Assembly (NCBI GenBank): GCA_030374805.1 | Contig: JARGSG010000225.1 | Coordinates: 868,001 to 932,000 of the forward strand | Direction of reading: 5' to 3' | DNA length: 64,000 nt | Source: Gracilaria gracilis | Taxonomy: Eukaryota; Rhodophyta; Florideophyceae; Gracilariales; Gracilariaceae | In this document: in pieces, positions 34,023-45,486 of the stretch | Layout: every line of letters begins with the position of its first letter | Numbering within the stretch: position 1 is the first letter of the stretch | Notes under the pieces: model-generated | The model's input: only the letters and a program-made list of their open reading frames with translations | Database searches by the model: none | What the model was told of the DNA's origin: nothing | Made by a program: the position numbers and the translations under genes

Positions 34023-35237
34023 ATGGGGCCTTTCAACCATAAAAGAGGGCGGGAGTCAGCGCGATCGAATAGGAACAGCGAGGGGTCAGAAATGGCGCCA
34101 TTTACGCGAGGAAGAGAAAAGGCGAAGGTCTCCACGCCTCGTAGGCAGTCATCGCGTTCCGAGCGGGGAACACCCCGCGCGATGAAGAAGAAGACGAGTA
34201 CTCCCGCGCCACATAAGGTAAAAGGTGGCGACTATGTATCTTTGTTCATCAGCCTTGGAAAGCACAAGAACAGGGTTGAAGTTGGTACTGCGGAAGTACG
34301 TGGCGTGGGGCCTGCTGGTGGTACCTGGAAGGGGCTCTGCCGTTCGCAGCATGGCCATCTTCTAAGCGCCACTGTCTTAGAGGGTGAGGATTTGGTGGTT
34401 ATCTGGAGGACGAATATTTCAAGTCATCTAGACGCGAAGTACCCTTACCGTTTCCAAGGTCCGGAGGATCCCCCGAGTAAGCTCTCCGAATTGTTTGCGG
34501 CTGGGTTGTATGCCTGAGATACGTCGATGATGGCCTCCATTGAGATTCTGCAGAGTCCCACTTCGCACCCCACTCCGCATCCTGGGGCCGGGAAGTCTTC
34601 CACCTCTCAGCCTAAGAGTGAAGATGTTGAGGAGGTCAAAGAATCGGCTGAGAATTCCTCTAAAACTGCCAAACCCCAGTCTCCACCAACGAGAGGAGGA
34701 GGACGAGAAGGTTCTAAAAGGATGAAGAAACCGTTGGGGGCAATTGGGAGGGTTAACATCGTGGATGACTCCAATGACGATGTTGTGGGGGTTATTGGGA
34801 CTACTAAGGCTTCCCTGGGTGGACCTGAGGGGGATTTGTTCGATGAAGGAGATAGTGTTCCGTCGGATGATGTGGACACCACGCTGCCGCTACCGAAGAT
34901 ACCCCTCGCCGACTATGTTCAGCAGCGGTTGACGACGCATATCGAGATGATTGAAATCCCGAAGAAGACGGTTCGCAGTTTGAACCTGGCGCACAAGGAG
35001 GCCACGAAGATGAAGTGCCGCAACTTTGGTTGGCTTCCCTCCGCCGGTTTGATTGCCGTTACACTTGTAGGCGATTTGGAAGCGAGTGACATCGTTGACG
35101 GGAGACTTGTGCTGCCTGTAACACTTATAGACGGATGTCATCGATTTCTTGTGTTACAAGACCTGCGTGAGGAAGAAGGGAAATGGGAGGATATAGTGAA
35201 GTGTCTGGATGTTGTTATGGAGGAGGAAGGATGCTAA
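34023..35237 (+). pseudogene. ParB-like domain protein, N-terminal part of a larger gene
   Basis: An ATG at 34023 (MGPFNHKRGRESARS) opens a basic N-terminus and a small globular block (GGDYVSLFISLGKHKNRVEVG ... LVVIWRTNISSHLDAKY). An in-frame TGA at 34515-34517 follows, and the same frame continues from 34527. Its second half has IPKKTVRSLNLAHKEATKM ... AVTLVGDLE ... LVLPVTLIDGCHRFLVLQDL (about 35080-35165). The IDG-x-HR core with the preceding strand matches the ParB/sulfiredoxin-type fold (usually I-DG-x-HR). ParB-like domains bind DNA or cleave nucleotides and are often found beside adenine methylases in phages. A frameshift near 35220 leads into the next block. Confidence 0.5.
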
Positions 35238-36254
35238 TCCGATGGTCATGAATGAAGTGCTAGAACTTGACAATCTCCTGAACGAGAAGAGCTCCAATGT
35301 TCTGAAGATGTATTTCGCAGACAAGCTTTACAGCACGGTGTCCTTCGTTGAAAACATCATTGACGAAGGAGGAGTGGATGTGAGGAAGGTGACGCCCAAA
35401 CAGATAGCGGGCGCGTTGAAAAGAAGTGGGGTTATCGGGGACTATAGTATGCGTCACTTGAATCGCTATGCGGCACTGGCTCTGAATTTTGTGCAAAGCG
35501 AGGGGCTTCTCCAATTCTTTGAGAAAGTGTGTGAGGAGGGGCCGCCGCTGACGCTCACACATGTGTCCAGTGACCTCCTTATGGGACTCGCAGATGAAGA
35601 ATTCCGTTTCGTCGTCCGTTGCTTGCAATGGCATGTGCGACTGAGCAAACAGCCAAAATGGAGCTCGCGGGAGCAAAGCTTTTGTGGGACGGGATGGTGT
35701 CTAGGAGGGTGAAGACTGCATGTAACAAGCTGGAACAACACTTTAAAGTACTGCTGCAAAGTCCAGAGGAGGAAGAGGTTGTAGAGGAGGTTATTGAAGA
35801 GGTTGTGGGGCCGGAGGGGACGGACAGGGCTCCATCTGCTGAGATGGAGAACGATCCCATGTTGGTGGAAAGCCCTGAACCGGAACCACCGGTGTTAAGA
35901 CGTAGCACAAGACGTAAGGTTGTTACGGGTCGCTTGAAAGAAGAGGAGGTTGGACGGGTTGTGGGGAAGAAGAGGAGAACGAGGAAGAGAGATTATGTGG
36001 TGCTTACTGACGACGAGGATGAAGATGATGTGCAACCTGCCCCGAAGCGAAGAAGGAATGGTACGGTGAACACATCTTCTGTGCACATACCTTTGGAGGT
36101 TGTTAACCTGTTCAGGAAAATGACGAGGACTGCATTGAAGAAGTTCTTTAAGAAGCAGAACATCAATGTGATGTCGCCCAGTGAGGGCGAGGAGGAGAGT
36201 GATAGTGGTGAGAAGGATAGTGGATTTGTTGGGGATGAACCGGGGGGAAGGTGA
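35209..36254 (+). pseudogene. Helical middle part, frameshifted continuation
   Basis: Continues from the ParB-like block after a one-base shift near 35220 (NEVLELDNLLNEKSSNVLKM ... TPKQIAGALKRSGVIGDYSM). It shifts again near 35650 into LLWDGMVSRRVKTACNKLEQH. The end is acidic and then basic (LTDDEDEDDVQPAPKRRR), typical of a nuclear linker with a localisation signal. No enzyme motif is recognised. The lack of a clear new start, together with continuous coding composition, suggests that 34023-37604 was one gene of about 1,150 codons. Confidence 0.45.
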
Positions 36255-36255
36255 A

Positions 36256-37604
36256 GAAGGAATGCGTAGCTTCGAGGATAACAATTCGGATGTTCTCCTG
36301 AAGGGGATGAAGACAGCTGGGGAGTACACCGGGGGATCGGATAGGTCGTGGACGAATATGGAGAGTGCACTGCCGAGTGAGTGGCCGGTAGGGAAGAACG
36401 CTGTGAAACACCAGCACCCGTGGATGATATGCTTCACCTACGGAAGCAGCATAGGGCGGGGTGTTTAACGGTGGAGGATTTGAAGGCGGTGCATCACGCG
36501 GTGTACTGGCATGCAGCCCGGAATGTGCACAAGGAGCTGGGGACTACGAAGGAACCAGTTCTTGGGGTGAAGCCCCAGTTGAAGGGAAAGCCGAAAGGGG
36601 AGGAAGAGGGTCTTTGGATGGCGGCGATGGAGAGGGATGACCTCGCGCGAGAGTATTTTGCCGCAAAGAGAATGGAGTTGGTGGAGAGAGGATTCTGTGT
36701 GCTGGAAGAATTTGGAAGTGACGAAGGCATGTCAGATGAGGTGAAGAAGAGGGGGGTGGTGTTGGATGAAGATGTGACAGAGAGTATGTTGGAGTTCTTT
36801 CACAAAGATTTCTTGGAACAGCCGGACCTCAAGTTCGAGGAGAACAGCAAGAGATGGAACCTTATCATCAATGTGGGAGATCAGAAGAACGCGGAGAATA
36901 GGATGCAGGGCATCGGGCGATACATTACCACGAAGAACGGGATTGTGGATTACATGGAATCGGATGAGAAGAATTTGATGATGGTGAGAAAGAGGGCGTT
37001 GTTGGATGCTAGGTTTGGGCAGATAGCAGCCGCTCGTCGTCTGTGTAAGAATTGTAGGGCGAAGAAGAGACTATATGCGCCCGAAACAGGAAGACGTGTG
37101 TTTTGTACGGGGGAGGGATGCCCGAGGGAGGTGTTGCACACCGATTTCCGAGGGTTGACGAATGTGGAGAAGAACAATGAAGAGATTCCAGAATTCTTCA
37201 TGATGGCCTCCAGGGGGAGCTTTTTTATGATATGGGTATGCGAGAGGTCACATAATATGTATGTGACGGATGACAAGAGTTTGAAGAGGCTGTCTCGTAC
37301 GATGGTTGTGAAGAAGTTCAGGGTTCCACCGTACTCCATGTCTATTGGAAGGGAAGATGTGTTTCATGCTGGGGCTGGGTACATAGAGGCGCTGGTGGAA
37401 GAGAATTGTCTATGGTATCATATGTACTTTGTGCCCGAGGGATACAAGCTCCCTGATGCGGTGCATAGGCAGCCTGGTTTTCGGCCCAAATTCTTAGATG
37501 AGAAATTTGGACTCGGGGAAGACCCGAACGACCAGCTAGACGAGGAGGAAAGTTCTGTGAGCAACTTTGAAATGGAAGAAGAGGAAGTTGGAGAGGAGGA
37601 TTAA
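36256..37604 (+). pseudogene. 2-oxoglutarate/Fe(II) dioxygenase-like domain
   Basis: The main open frame is 36381-37604, with no ATG at its head; the coding signal enters from another frame at about 36256-36440. After a C-x2-C ... C-x4-C cluster (RLCKNCRAKK ... VFCTGEGC) comes H-T-D (37137-37145; residues 253 and 255 of the open frame) in LHTDFRG. The distal histidine is H329 in GREDVFHAGAGYIEAL, then LWYHMYFVPEGY. H-x-D...H with a G-x-D-x-x-HAG strand is the iron site of 2OG dioxygenases. The arginine usually found in the R-x-H-x-Y block is replaced (WYHMY). In this context it may act on modified DNA bases like TET/JBP enzymes, which is inference. The tail is acidic. Confidence 0.55.
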
Positions 37605-37903
37605 GAAGAGGAAGATGACGAGGTACAAAACCACACGGCTGATAACACGGATGGGGTCCACAAGGAGGGACCGATGATAATGGATTATGAGGACGACTAG
37701 ATAAAGCATGTAGGGCGTGTAGTGTTATGTGTGTGAGAGTGAGGTGACTTGACTAGTAATGAGAGATGAACGAATGTTTTGATATAATGTGAGCATAAAA
37801 TGATTGTTGAAGAAAGAAAATGAGTTACGAAGCGTGTGGTAAGGAGAGAGAGTATTGTGCGAAGATATCTTTTTTACAAAATGAGACCAAAGAAGTACTG
37901 GTA
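37605..37903. other. No gene; 3' flank between convergent genes
   Basis: Short AT-rich intergenic stretch between the end of the dioxygenase-like frame and the convergent gene at 37904-38563. It begins with an acidic low-complexity frame that stops soon. Confidence 0.4.
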
Positions 37904-38563
37904 CTAAAAGAGAATGTCTTTTCTATTGTAGGAGATAGCTGTTTTGCAGGAGCCTATGCCGAGTAGTTCTTTCATTATCGTTGAGACTATGGTATTGTAG
38001 TGGGTGGCCACCTCATGCATAGTAATGAAGCCGTGGGAGGAACCAACTTGGTTGAATGAAGAGATCCAGGCGAGCTTTTCGTAGTAAGATTTAGAGAAGG
38101 CGTCTTCGTCAACGATATTGCAAGTGAGACCTGCATTAAAGAAGCGTTGTGCTGGTGCGAAAGCCCATTTTCCGGTGACAGTTGTGAAGCCGTTGGGAGT
38201 AAGAGGGGTGACGCCATCCTGTGGAGGTGCAGCGAGAGTGGGTACGGCGATGTAAAGAACTGCTCGTGTGGTGTGATGAAGACCATGTTTTGAAAGAATG
38301 GGAAGAATGTGGACGTTCTGAATGAAGACCAAGTCTTGCCTGCGAGATGGAGAGCAGGAGCGAATTACTGTTTCCAACAAGTTGCTCCTGCCGCAGAAGA
38401 AAATGGGACCTTGCGGAATGCTGTGTGCGGCTATGAAATCTTGGAGTGAAAGAATGGTATCTTGGGGGGTATCGTGGTCGTAGAGCATGGAGCCAATTCG
38501 AACTCTGCATACAACAATAGCTGGGGTGTGGGAGGAGCGGAGAGAAGAGGAAGGCGAGGTCAT
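37904..38563 (-). CDS. Ketopantoate-reductase-like protein (probable host gene)
   Basis: An intact 219-codon single-exon frame with an ATG at 38563 (context CACAATGACC). The order of motifs is that of a conserved algal/plant protein family related to ketopantoate reductase. A Rossmann-like first half (IVVCRVRIG ... RRQDLVFIQN) is followed by RAVLYIAVPTLAAPPQDGVT, PNGFTTVTGKWAFAPAQRF and the helical C-terminal hallmark YYEKLAWISSFNQVGSSHG with ITMHEVATHYN. The classical GxGxxG start is missing, so the N-terminus may be shorter than in typical reductases or lie in an unrecognised exon. It is one of the few frames here without damage and not linked to an element. Confidence 0.6.
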   Translation of the reverse strand: MTSPSSSLRSSHTPAIVVCRVRIGSMLYDHDTPQDTILSLQDFIAAHSIPQGPIFFCGRSNLLETVIRSCSPSRRQDLVFIQNVHILPILSKHGLHHTTRAVLYIAVPTLAAPPQDGVTPLTPNGFTTVTGKWAFAPAQRFFNAGLTCNIVDEDAFSKSYYEKLAWISSFNQVGSSHGFITMHEVATHYNTIVSTIMKELLGIGSCKTAISYNRKDILF

Positions 38564-39080
38564 TGTGTCGGATTTGTTGGATGCTGTGAGGAGATATTGT
38601 GCTACAGGAGAGGAAGGAAGAGATGTTTAGGTAGAGAACGGCGTTGCCGATGTATACATCGATAAAGTGGTTTCAGAGGAAAAGATAGCTTTTATGACTA
38701 AGTAGTTGAAAAAATGAGGTAGGGGGGTATGAAGGGATTAGGACTGATAAATGTGTTTATGAAAAGAGATGTGTGGAAATGAAGTATGAAGGGGAAGATA
38801 TAATGGTAAGAAGTTAAGGAACGGGCGCTGTGGATTGGTTTTGTGGGATAGTACTGAAAGGAAAAAACGAAAATATGGAAATATTTTGGAGAAATGGAGT
38901 TTCTGGGAAATGGCGGGAAATTGAGGTATAAAAAATTGTGATACAAATAGGCCTGCGGGGGTAGAGTGGTGTGTGGCCACGAGTGTAATGGCTGTGATCA
39001 GGGGTGGCAAGGACGAGAGTTGTTGTAAGTCGCTCAGGCCTGTTCAAGTCGTTTATCGCCGGACGCCGTCTTTTCTCGGG
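38564..39080. other. No gene; AT-rich intergenic
   Basis: Upstream region shared by the divergent neighbours at 38563 (minus) and 39081 (plus). It could hold both promoters. No defined element is visible. Confidence 0.4.
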
Positions 39081-39923
39081 ATGTCGAATGGATACGTTGG
39101 TGACGAGGAGCTAATTGCTCTGCTGCATAGGACGGAAGTGCCAGAGACGCCGCCGCGGAAGGAGGGAGGGGGTACTGAGGGGGTTTGTGTGAGTCAGAGG
39201 GTTTGTAATGGGGATTGGAATGGAGGAGGAGGACCGGCGAGAAGGTTTATGGGGGACATGGAGGAACGGGTGAGGAAGCTTGGGGGGAGTTCGAAGGAGC
39301 ACTTCGACGATATGCTGTCGAAGTTGGTGGCAGACATGGGAGGGGTGGTGCTGAGTGTGTCGGAGGTTGGGGTGCCGATGGAATTGATTTCGACGATTCG
39401 GAAGAGGATGAAGTTGACTGGGGGGGGGGGCTGTGAGACATGTGAATGGGATGTTGGAGTGCGTGGGGAGGGAGATGGGGAGGCTGCGAAAGGAGAACAT
39501 GGGGATGAAGGGTAGGGTTGAAGTGTTGGAGGAGCAAGTGGGGCAGGTGGAGAAGGCATGCAAATTGCTGATGGAGTTGAAGGAAATGGTGAGGGGAGGG
39601 GGAGTAGAGGACGGAGAGGGAGCAGGTAGAGGGTCGCAGGTGACGCCTGGTTCTCGGGGTGGGCGGGGGAGTGTGAGGAAGAGTGGGGAGAAGAGAAGGG
39701 AGGAGATGGTGTGGGGGGTCGACTGAAGAAGAGGAGGAAGGTTGGGGTAATGGTGGACGAAGATGGGAAGGTGTTCGTGCCGCCGCAGCTGCCGGGTGGC
39801 GCGCCGTTGGTGGGTTTCGGGAGTGCGGCGGTGGCTGCGAGGACGGCGGAGCGTATATTGGAGGAGCAGGAGGAGAAGAGGCGGGAAGGGGTTGGAAGCC
39901 GCTTTGGGGCTAGGAGAGTGTAG
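39081..39923 (+). pseudogene. Coiled-coil protein of unknown function, frameshifted
   Basis: An ATG at 39081 (MSNGYVGDEELIALLHRTEV) starts a frame that shifts at a run of ten G at 39421-39430 into a leucine/glutamate coiled coil (VEVLEEQVGQVEKACKLL, about 39510-39560). It shifts again near 39715 into RRKVGVMVDEDGKVFVPP ... AERILEEQEEKRRE, ending at 39923. About 280 codons in total. Both breaks fall in G-rich tracts, so sequencing error is also possible. No domain is recognised. Confidence 0.45.
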
Positions 39924-40250
39924 CAGAATGGGGAGAGTTGTCCGTTCGACTTCTTTAACTTCACGTTTAGGGAATCTGAGACTCAGGATCCTAATGCCGA
40001 AATGGAATAAACCAGCGCTGGTGACCCGAGAGTAAATTTTTTGAGTGATTTTGACGACTGCGACGAATGTGAGGTAACGGGCAGTGGCGCACGAATTGTA
40101 AACTGGCACACAACTTCAACAAATGAATTTCAACTGTGGCACGTGGAAATGCGATTTCCAAAAAAAATTTTTTTGCCTTGTCAACTAGCGCAATCTGCGA
40201 AATTGCTAGTTTTTTCGGACTTTTATTTTCATAACTAGCCATCTAGCATA
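39924..40250. other. No gene recognised
   Basis: AT-rich, with A/T homopolymers near 40160-40180 and CTAGTT/ACTAGC motifs similar to those at 10820-11010. It may be the end of a mobile element, but no inverted terminal repeat could be paired with confidence. Confidence 0.3.
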
Positions 40251-42040
40251 CTAAAATAGCATTCCGAGAACACCGAAGCACCCATCAAGATACACTCGAA
40301 CCTTCTCCATCCAATCCTGGATCGACATTCGTTGGTGTGGATAGAGGTCTTCAGACTTCGGGCGAGGAACAGCATCCTGACTGGTGCCTTTAAAACGCTG
40401 CAAGTAAGCAAATGCTGTCAGTACTTCACACCATCTTCTGGAGCTCACGGAACCAACAGAATCTATTGCTCTTGAGTTTTGCATCGATGCGTACAAGTAC
40501 GATTTGTGTGATACATGTCTTGTAAACGGTACAAAGTCACAGCCTGCAAGCGCGTAGCACTTCGCAAAGGCTTCTTTGCCAAATTGAAGTGTCTCGAGAG
40601 CATCAAGTAATCCATCTATGTCCCAAAATGAGCTCCCAAGCTTGTGAAAAAGGCCGAATCCTCTTATGAAAGGCTGAAGAACAGCAATTATGGTACTTTC
40701 TGTACCTTTTGAAAGCATAAGTATTCCAGCATCTTTCCCTGGACCTTTCCATTCAGACGTTTGGTATTGTGATTGCAAATACATGTCGTAGAACATGGCA
40801 GTTTCACTTTCTGCATGGAAAGAGTCCCCTTCAGGGAAGCGCTGAAAAATTCCATCACTCGTTATTCCAAAACAGGATCCTCATTCATACCTACGAACAC
40901 CGTCGTCCCTTGCAGCAAGTACTAGATCATTTGTTCCAACTAGAGCCTTCTGAAAGACTAGCAAATGAGCTTCCTCTGAGCGATGATCTGCCGATGCTGC
41001 CACACGAACTATTTCTATATCATCAATGTTTGTACCCAGCGCCGAGTTCTGCACTTCCAACGAAATTTCGTGTGTAAAGCAAGCAAATCCATGGCTGTGC
41101 GACGAAATGGATCTGTTTTTGTTGTCCAAGTTCAACCTCCGTGCCCTTTTCAAGACTGCCCACATGTAAATGGATGCCACAAAATCCGTCTCCTCTCTGT
41201 CTGACAAAACAGAAGACCAAGATTTGTTTTTGTCATATGGTTCTTGAATTGATAGGAAAATACATTCACTTGTGTCAGCAGAGCGCATGATATCCCGCCC
41301 TTCCTGCTCGTTTCGCTTCTGTGGAACAGCAATTACGGGAATGTCACAGTTAAAATGAACTTCTTCTAGCTCTAAGGCGCGTGTACCGATTGCGAATGTT
41401 CGCATGTTTTCCAGTACCGAAAGACCAATCATTTCCAGTAGACATTTCACATCAGGAGAGCTTCTCGGCTGAGCATGAACCAGGTTCATAATATCGACAT
41501 ATACATAACGGTAACCTCTGGGATGGGCAGCGTGACCATCTCTACAGAACGTAGCTGAGCGACCCTTGTAGTACGTTCTAAAGGCTGATAGAAACAACGC
41601 TTTGCTGCCGTGGTAGGGGATATCACCATCAAGACACTCACGATATGCCTGACACCGCTCAGACTTAATGTAAGCATTCGTTGTGCAGGTCCGTAGTGCC
41701 GTACCAATCTCGTCTACGCTTTCCTTTTCTTCAGCGCTTTCTAAAGCATCAATTAATCTTTGCTTGTAATTCGCAATCACTTTTGCCCTCTTTGCAAAGA
41801 GTGCAGACCCGGCCTCCGCTTTTCTCTTTTTACATGGGAGCTTTATGCCTGTGTTACGTAAAGAATACAATTTCATGAAGTTCTTCTCAGCAAATCGGGT
41901 TGTGAATCTGCCTTTTGGGGCACTGCCCCCAAAACACGTACGTTCTTCATCAGAAGAAATACGACCAAAGATACTGGGGAACTTGCAAGAAAGAAACAAC
42001 TCAGCGACTTTCAAACCTTTCTAGCGAATACTAAGCAAGT
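40251..42040 (-). pseudogene. XPG/PIN-like nuclease part of a decayed element gene
   Basis: The minus-strand frame 40881-42014 contains long unbroken coding sequence (RYVYVDIMNLVHAQPRSS, EETDFVASIYMWAVLKRARR, LVGTNDLVLAARDDGV). The next frame, 40251-40796, has AKCYALAGCDFVPFTRHVS followed by SHKSYLYA. The (T/S/A)GCD-x8-HxSHK-type box and the preceding DDG resemble XPG/FEN-like PIN nucleases found at the C-terminus of proteins spread with metazoan and algal mobile elements. It is joined to the upstream half by an in-frame stop at about 42022. Frameshifts and stops between 40800 and 40880 mark it as decayed. Confidence 0.45.
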
Positions 42041-45000
42041 TTCCTGCATGACCAATGTCTACTTCCTCTCCAGTAAATGCATTTGACAGATTATCTCCGG
42101 ATAGATGCTCGTCGCTCAAATGCCCAACTTCTTTCATTTTCGAAAGCATAAGGTGAACGTTTGACGCTGTTCTCTTGTCTCGCTCAAAAGCTAGACGCAT
42201 CCCAAACTCGTCGGTCTCGTCTGTGTTAAGTGTAGAATGAGGACTGCGAAAAGGAGAAAACTCTCGAAAGACCTTAAAGAAAGCTTCTGAGACATGTTGG
42301 CACCACGAGACCGACTCCGAAAGCGCCTTGAAATCTTTGGAATTCAGTGCTTTTTTGTTTCTTATAATGTTGCTTTCTAGACACTCATCATGCCAAAGAT
42401 TGGTTTGGCGGCTGCAAGATTGGCTCGTGTTAATAGCGATTGCACGGGGACATCATTGTAAAGCACATTATACAGCTCACGCGACATAGTACTTTTGATG
42501 TAGGCGTACATTAAGAGGAGTTCTTGATAGTTCACCTTGTTTGTACACATGACAGCGGGCAGGTACCAGAAAAATGGCTTATCCACAATGTCGGTCTGGC
42601 CAGATCTCTGCAAGGCGTAATACCACATACAAGGAATAAGCCCATCTAACAGTATACATTTCCAATGCCAGCGGGCGTTTGAACTCTTTGTTGATAATCT
42701 CAACAACCCATCTCTTAGAGCAGCTCATTCGGAACGGTCTGATTTTGAAACTGCATGACTAAACCTTACAGATGAACCGGGAAGCGTATGAAATTCTCAT
42801 ATTCTGTTCATGCGCTCTGTCGACAGCGTCATATGCTTTCGGATCTTCGTTCATGACTCGTTCGCACGCAAGAATGCTTAAAGCAGTTGCAATCTCCAAA
42901 CAAACACGCCGGTTTTTCCTTGCATGATGTAGTGACAAGAAGTTCTCTTGATGATACTTAGAAAGTCTTGTACACTTTACCAGCTCTTACAAACCTGAAC
43001 CGTACAAAAATTGCTTCACAGCAGAGAAAATGATTTGCTTCTCTGCATGAAATCCACCGATAAGTGGCGTGGCCCAGTCTGAGAAGTTAGATGCCTCACC
43101 TTGCTTAGAATCCATATAGTTTTTCATCAAGATTCTAAACGTGGGTTGATGGCCGACAAACGCGACGTTCTTGAGTCGGTTATCTTCACTGCATCTTGGG
43201 CGATAGAGATTCTGGATGAGAGCTACTTTGCTGTCCACTACAGCTTTGTTCGCCGCATTGTTGTAGGATCGATGTCTACATGACGAAGCTTCCAACCATT
43301 ATCTGCAAACTCTGCAAGAGCAGATGCAGTAAGCCGCACATGCTAAGCTGCAAGTTTTGATCCGTAGAAGAAATTCTTTCACTGTATCGATGAACCAGGC
43401 CCAAGAATGCCGTTTGCAATGCAACAATATCAGGATCATCTTCCTGCGGAACATGATGACTTGAAAATAAACTTCTTGTGGCAAGTTCTGGGGCGAGAAC
43501 ATTGGACGAAGTAGGCGCTGGATGCGAAGCACTCTCAGACTCTGAGCGCATATCTATAAGAGAGTGTCTTTTTGTTTCATGTGGGGAGACAAGATCAATC
43601 ATAGTTGCAGTTCCGTTCATTTCTTGATTAGAATTTCCATGCACCTATAAGGCATGCCTTTGCTTATGATTAATGTTGTCAATTGTGACAACAGCGAGAC
43701 GGTGGGCAGGTAAACTGGAAAGTGCTCTATCCGGACTGTTTTTCCATTGCAATATGAGTTCCTGACGTATGTTCCAGGATGTTTGGGGATGTAGACAGAG
43801 GCGCAAAGAGCTCAGAAAGGATCCGAAAGCTGTAGTTGTCGAATTAATACCGGCAATTGCCATTGAAACTGTTATTGGTCCAGGGGACGCAGATTGCAAG
43901 AGATTACGGCTGTTAACGCATTGCTCAATTGAAAAGAACGACGCCGCAAGGAGCCTCATGTCAGCGGATAAGATTCTTTGAAACTCAGGCACGGCTTCTG
44001 CAGCATTTGAAAATGGCCAAGTATTCTCTAGAGACTGCTTTAAATGCCGAGCTTCTGCCTTTGCAGATCTTATTCTGCTCCTTGACGCATGTACGTAAAC
44101 ATATTTGAAAAACAATCGCCTTGGTATAGCCATTAACTCGTCCTTGAACGACCATTCAGAATTCACGCACTTTCCCTTCATCGACCTGAAACGAGTGGCA
44201 ACAACATCCAGCAGCTCGACCTCTTCCTCAACAGAAACAAACGTGTTCTGCTTGTAGTTGACTTTGACATCAAGACGCTCTTTATCTAAAGTGAGAAACT
44301 GCTTGTGAACTCTGCCAGCCTGGCGTCGGAGAGATACTCCTCTTTTCTGCAGTACAGGACACAGATGGGCTTTTAATGCTCTGTAGGAAAGCGACCTCTT
44401 CTTGCCTCTCACTGTAGTGCCTGTCTCGAGAGTTTCTTTCGAGAAATGGAAATGGTATTCTTGCACTGCCTCTTCATAGGGGATTGTTTTCGTAACTGAT
44501 TTGGATATGTTTGACATAATGTCAAAATATGTCTGACGTACAGCAGCACACTCTATAGAGTTTAGGGAGGGTATAGAGCCAGGAAGATCAGCGCACTTCG
44601 TCATGACGTATAAACAATGAGAACGAAAACACTTTCCCACGACGCATTCAAGATTCATATCTCCGTCAGTTAAACCTCGTATGCACTCATCGATGTCGGC
44701 CTTTGCCTCGTCCGAAGACGTCAAAGAAAGACGGCGCATTCTCTTTCCACGAATCAAAGGGCGGGAAAGCATTGAGCACTTCGCACCAATAGTAGAATCC
44801 ATAGAATAAATAAGCCATCTAAACAACTGAGAGTGGTTGTTACATACAACAAGATTAGAGAAGTTTTGCACCAATTCTGAGGCATGCTGCGCTGAAAGTG
44901 CAATAGCTTTGCAGAGTTCTTTCTGGAATCGTCGAACGCGATCCCTTGATGTCAACCTCTTCAAAATGTGCGGCGCACATAAAACAGACGAAGCAGAGTT

Positions 45001-45486
45001 TCCCGTCTTTCCGTTTGCGCAAACAAAGCATTCTAAACATTGAGAAGTGTTGCAATAATCTTGTTGATGCTTGTCAACAGTTTTCAGTCTGCTCGAATAT
45101 CTGCTATGTGCCCGAATCCAACGATCTCTATATCGACTGTGCTTCTTCTGAAAGTACATCACTGCATTAAACTGCTTACGACATTGACCACAAACAACAG
45201 TATCAACTGATACAGACTTGTTTCCTGTGATGAAGGATTGGTTTTGAATATCACGAAACGGGTTATGACACAGAGTGTGATTGCTTTGAGATGCAGTAGA
45301 TGTACTTCTGCAAAGTTCTTCAAGAGAAAGAGCGCTCCACCTTTTCAACTCTTGTAGTCTTGGGACTGTAAAGGTGGTTTTCCATCCTTTTTTGTCGGCA
45401 AGTTGTTTCCAAGTTCCGCAAGAGAAGCAGCACAGATGAGTGTTTTCTGTTTCTAAAACTATAGAGTGCGCGATTGGTAAAGGCAT
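42041..45486 (-). pseudogene. DUF6589-like element protein, N-terminal and central part
   Basis: An ATG at 45486 opens a 613-codon frame with several Cys pairs: CCFSCGTW at the N-terminus, VVCGQCRKQF, and CLECFVCANGKT. These suggest zinc binding. The frame passes an in-frame TAG (43645-43647) right after VVTIDNINHKQRHAL and continues with NGTATMIDLV. After a frameshift near 43290 comes VGHQPTFRILMKNY ... WATPLIGGFHAEKQIIFSAV ... LYGSGL (42987-43180). The DN-(I/F)-N, GxQ-T and P-x-x-GxFH series matches by recollection the DUF6589 family of element-associated proteins. A further frame (42377-42706) adds KPFFWYLPAVMCTNKVNYQE. The function is unproven. Confidence 0.45.

Noticed and set aside
28934-45486. 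Idea that this stretch is a Maverick/Polinton or integrated large virus
   Set aside because: No protein-primed polymerase, packaging ATPase, capsid or retroviral-type integrase motif was seen in it.
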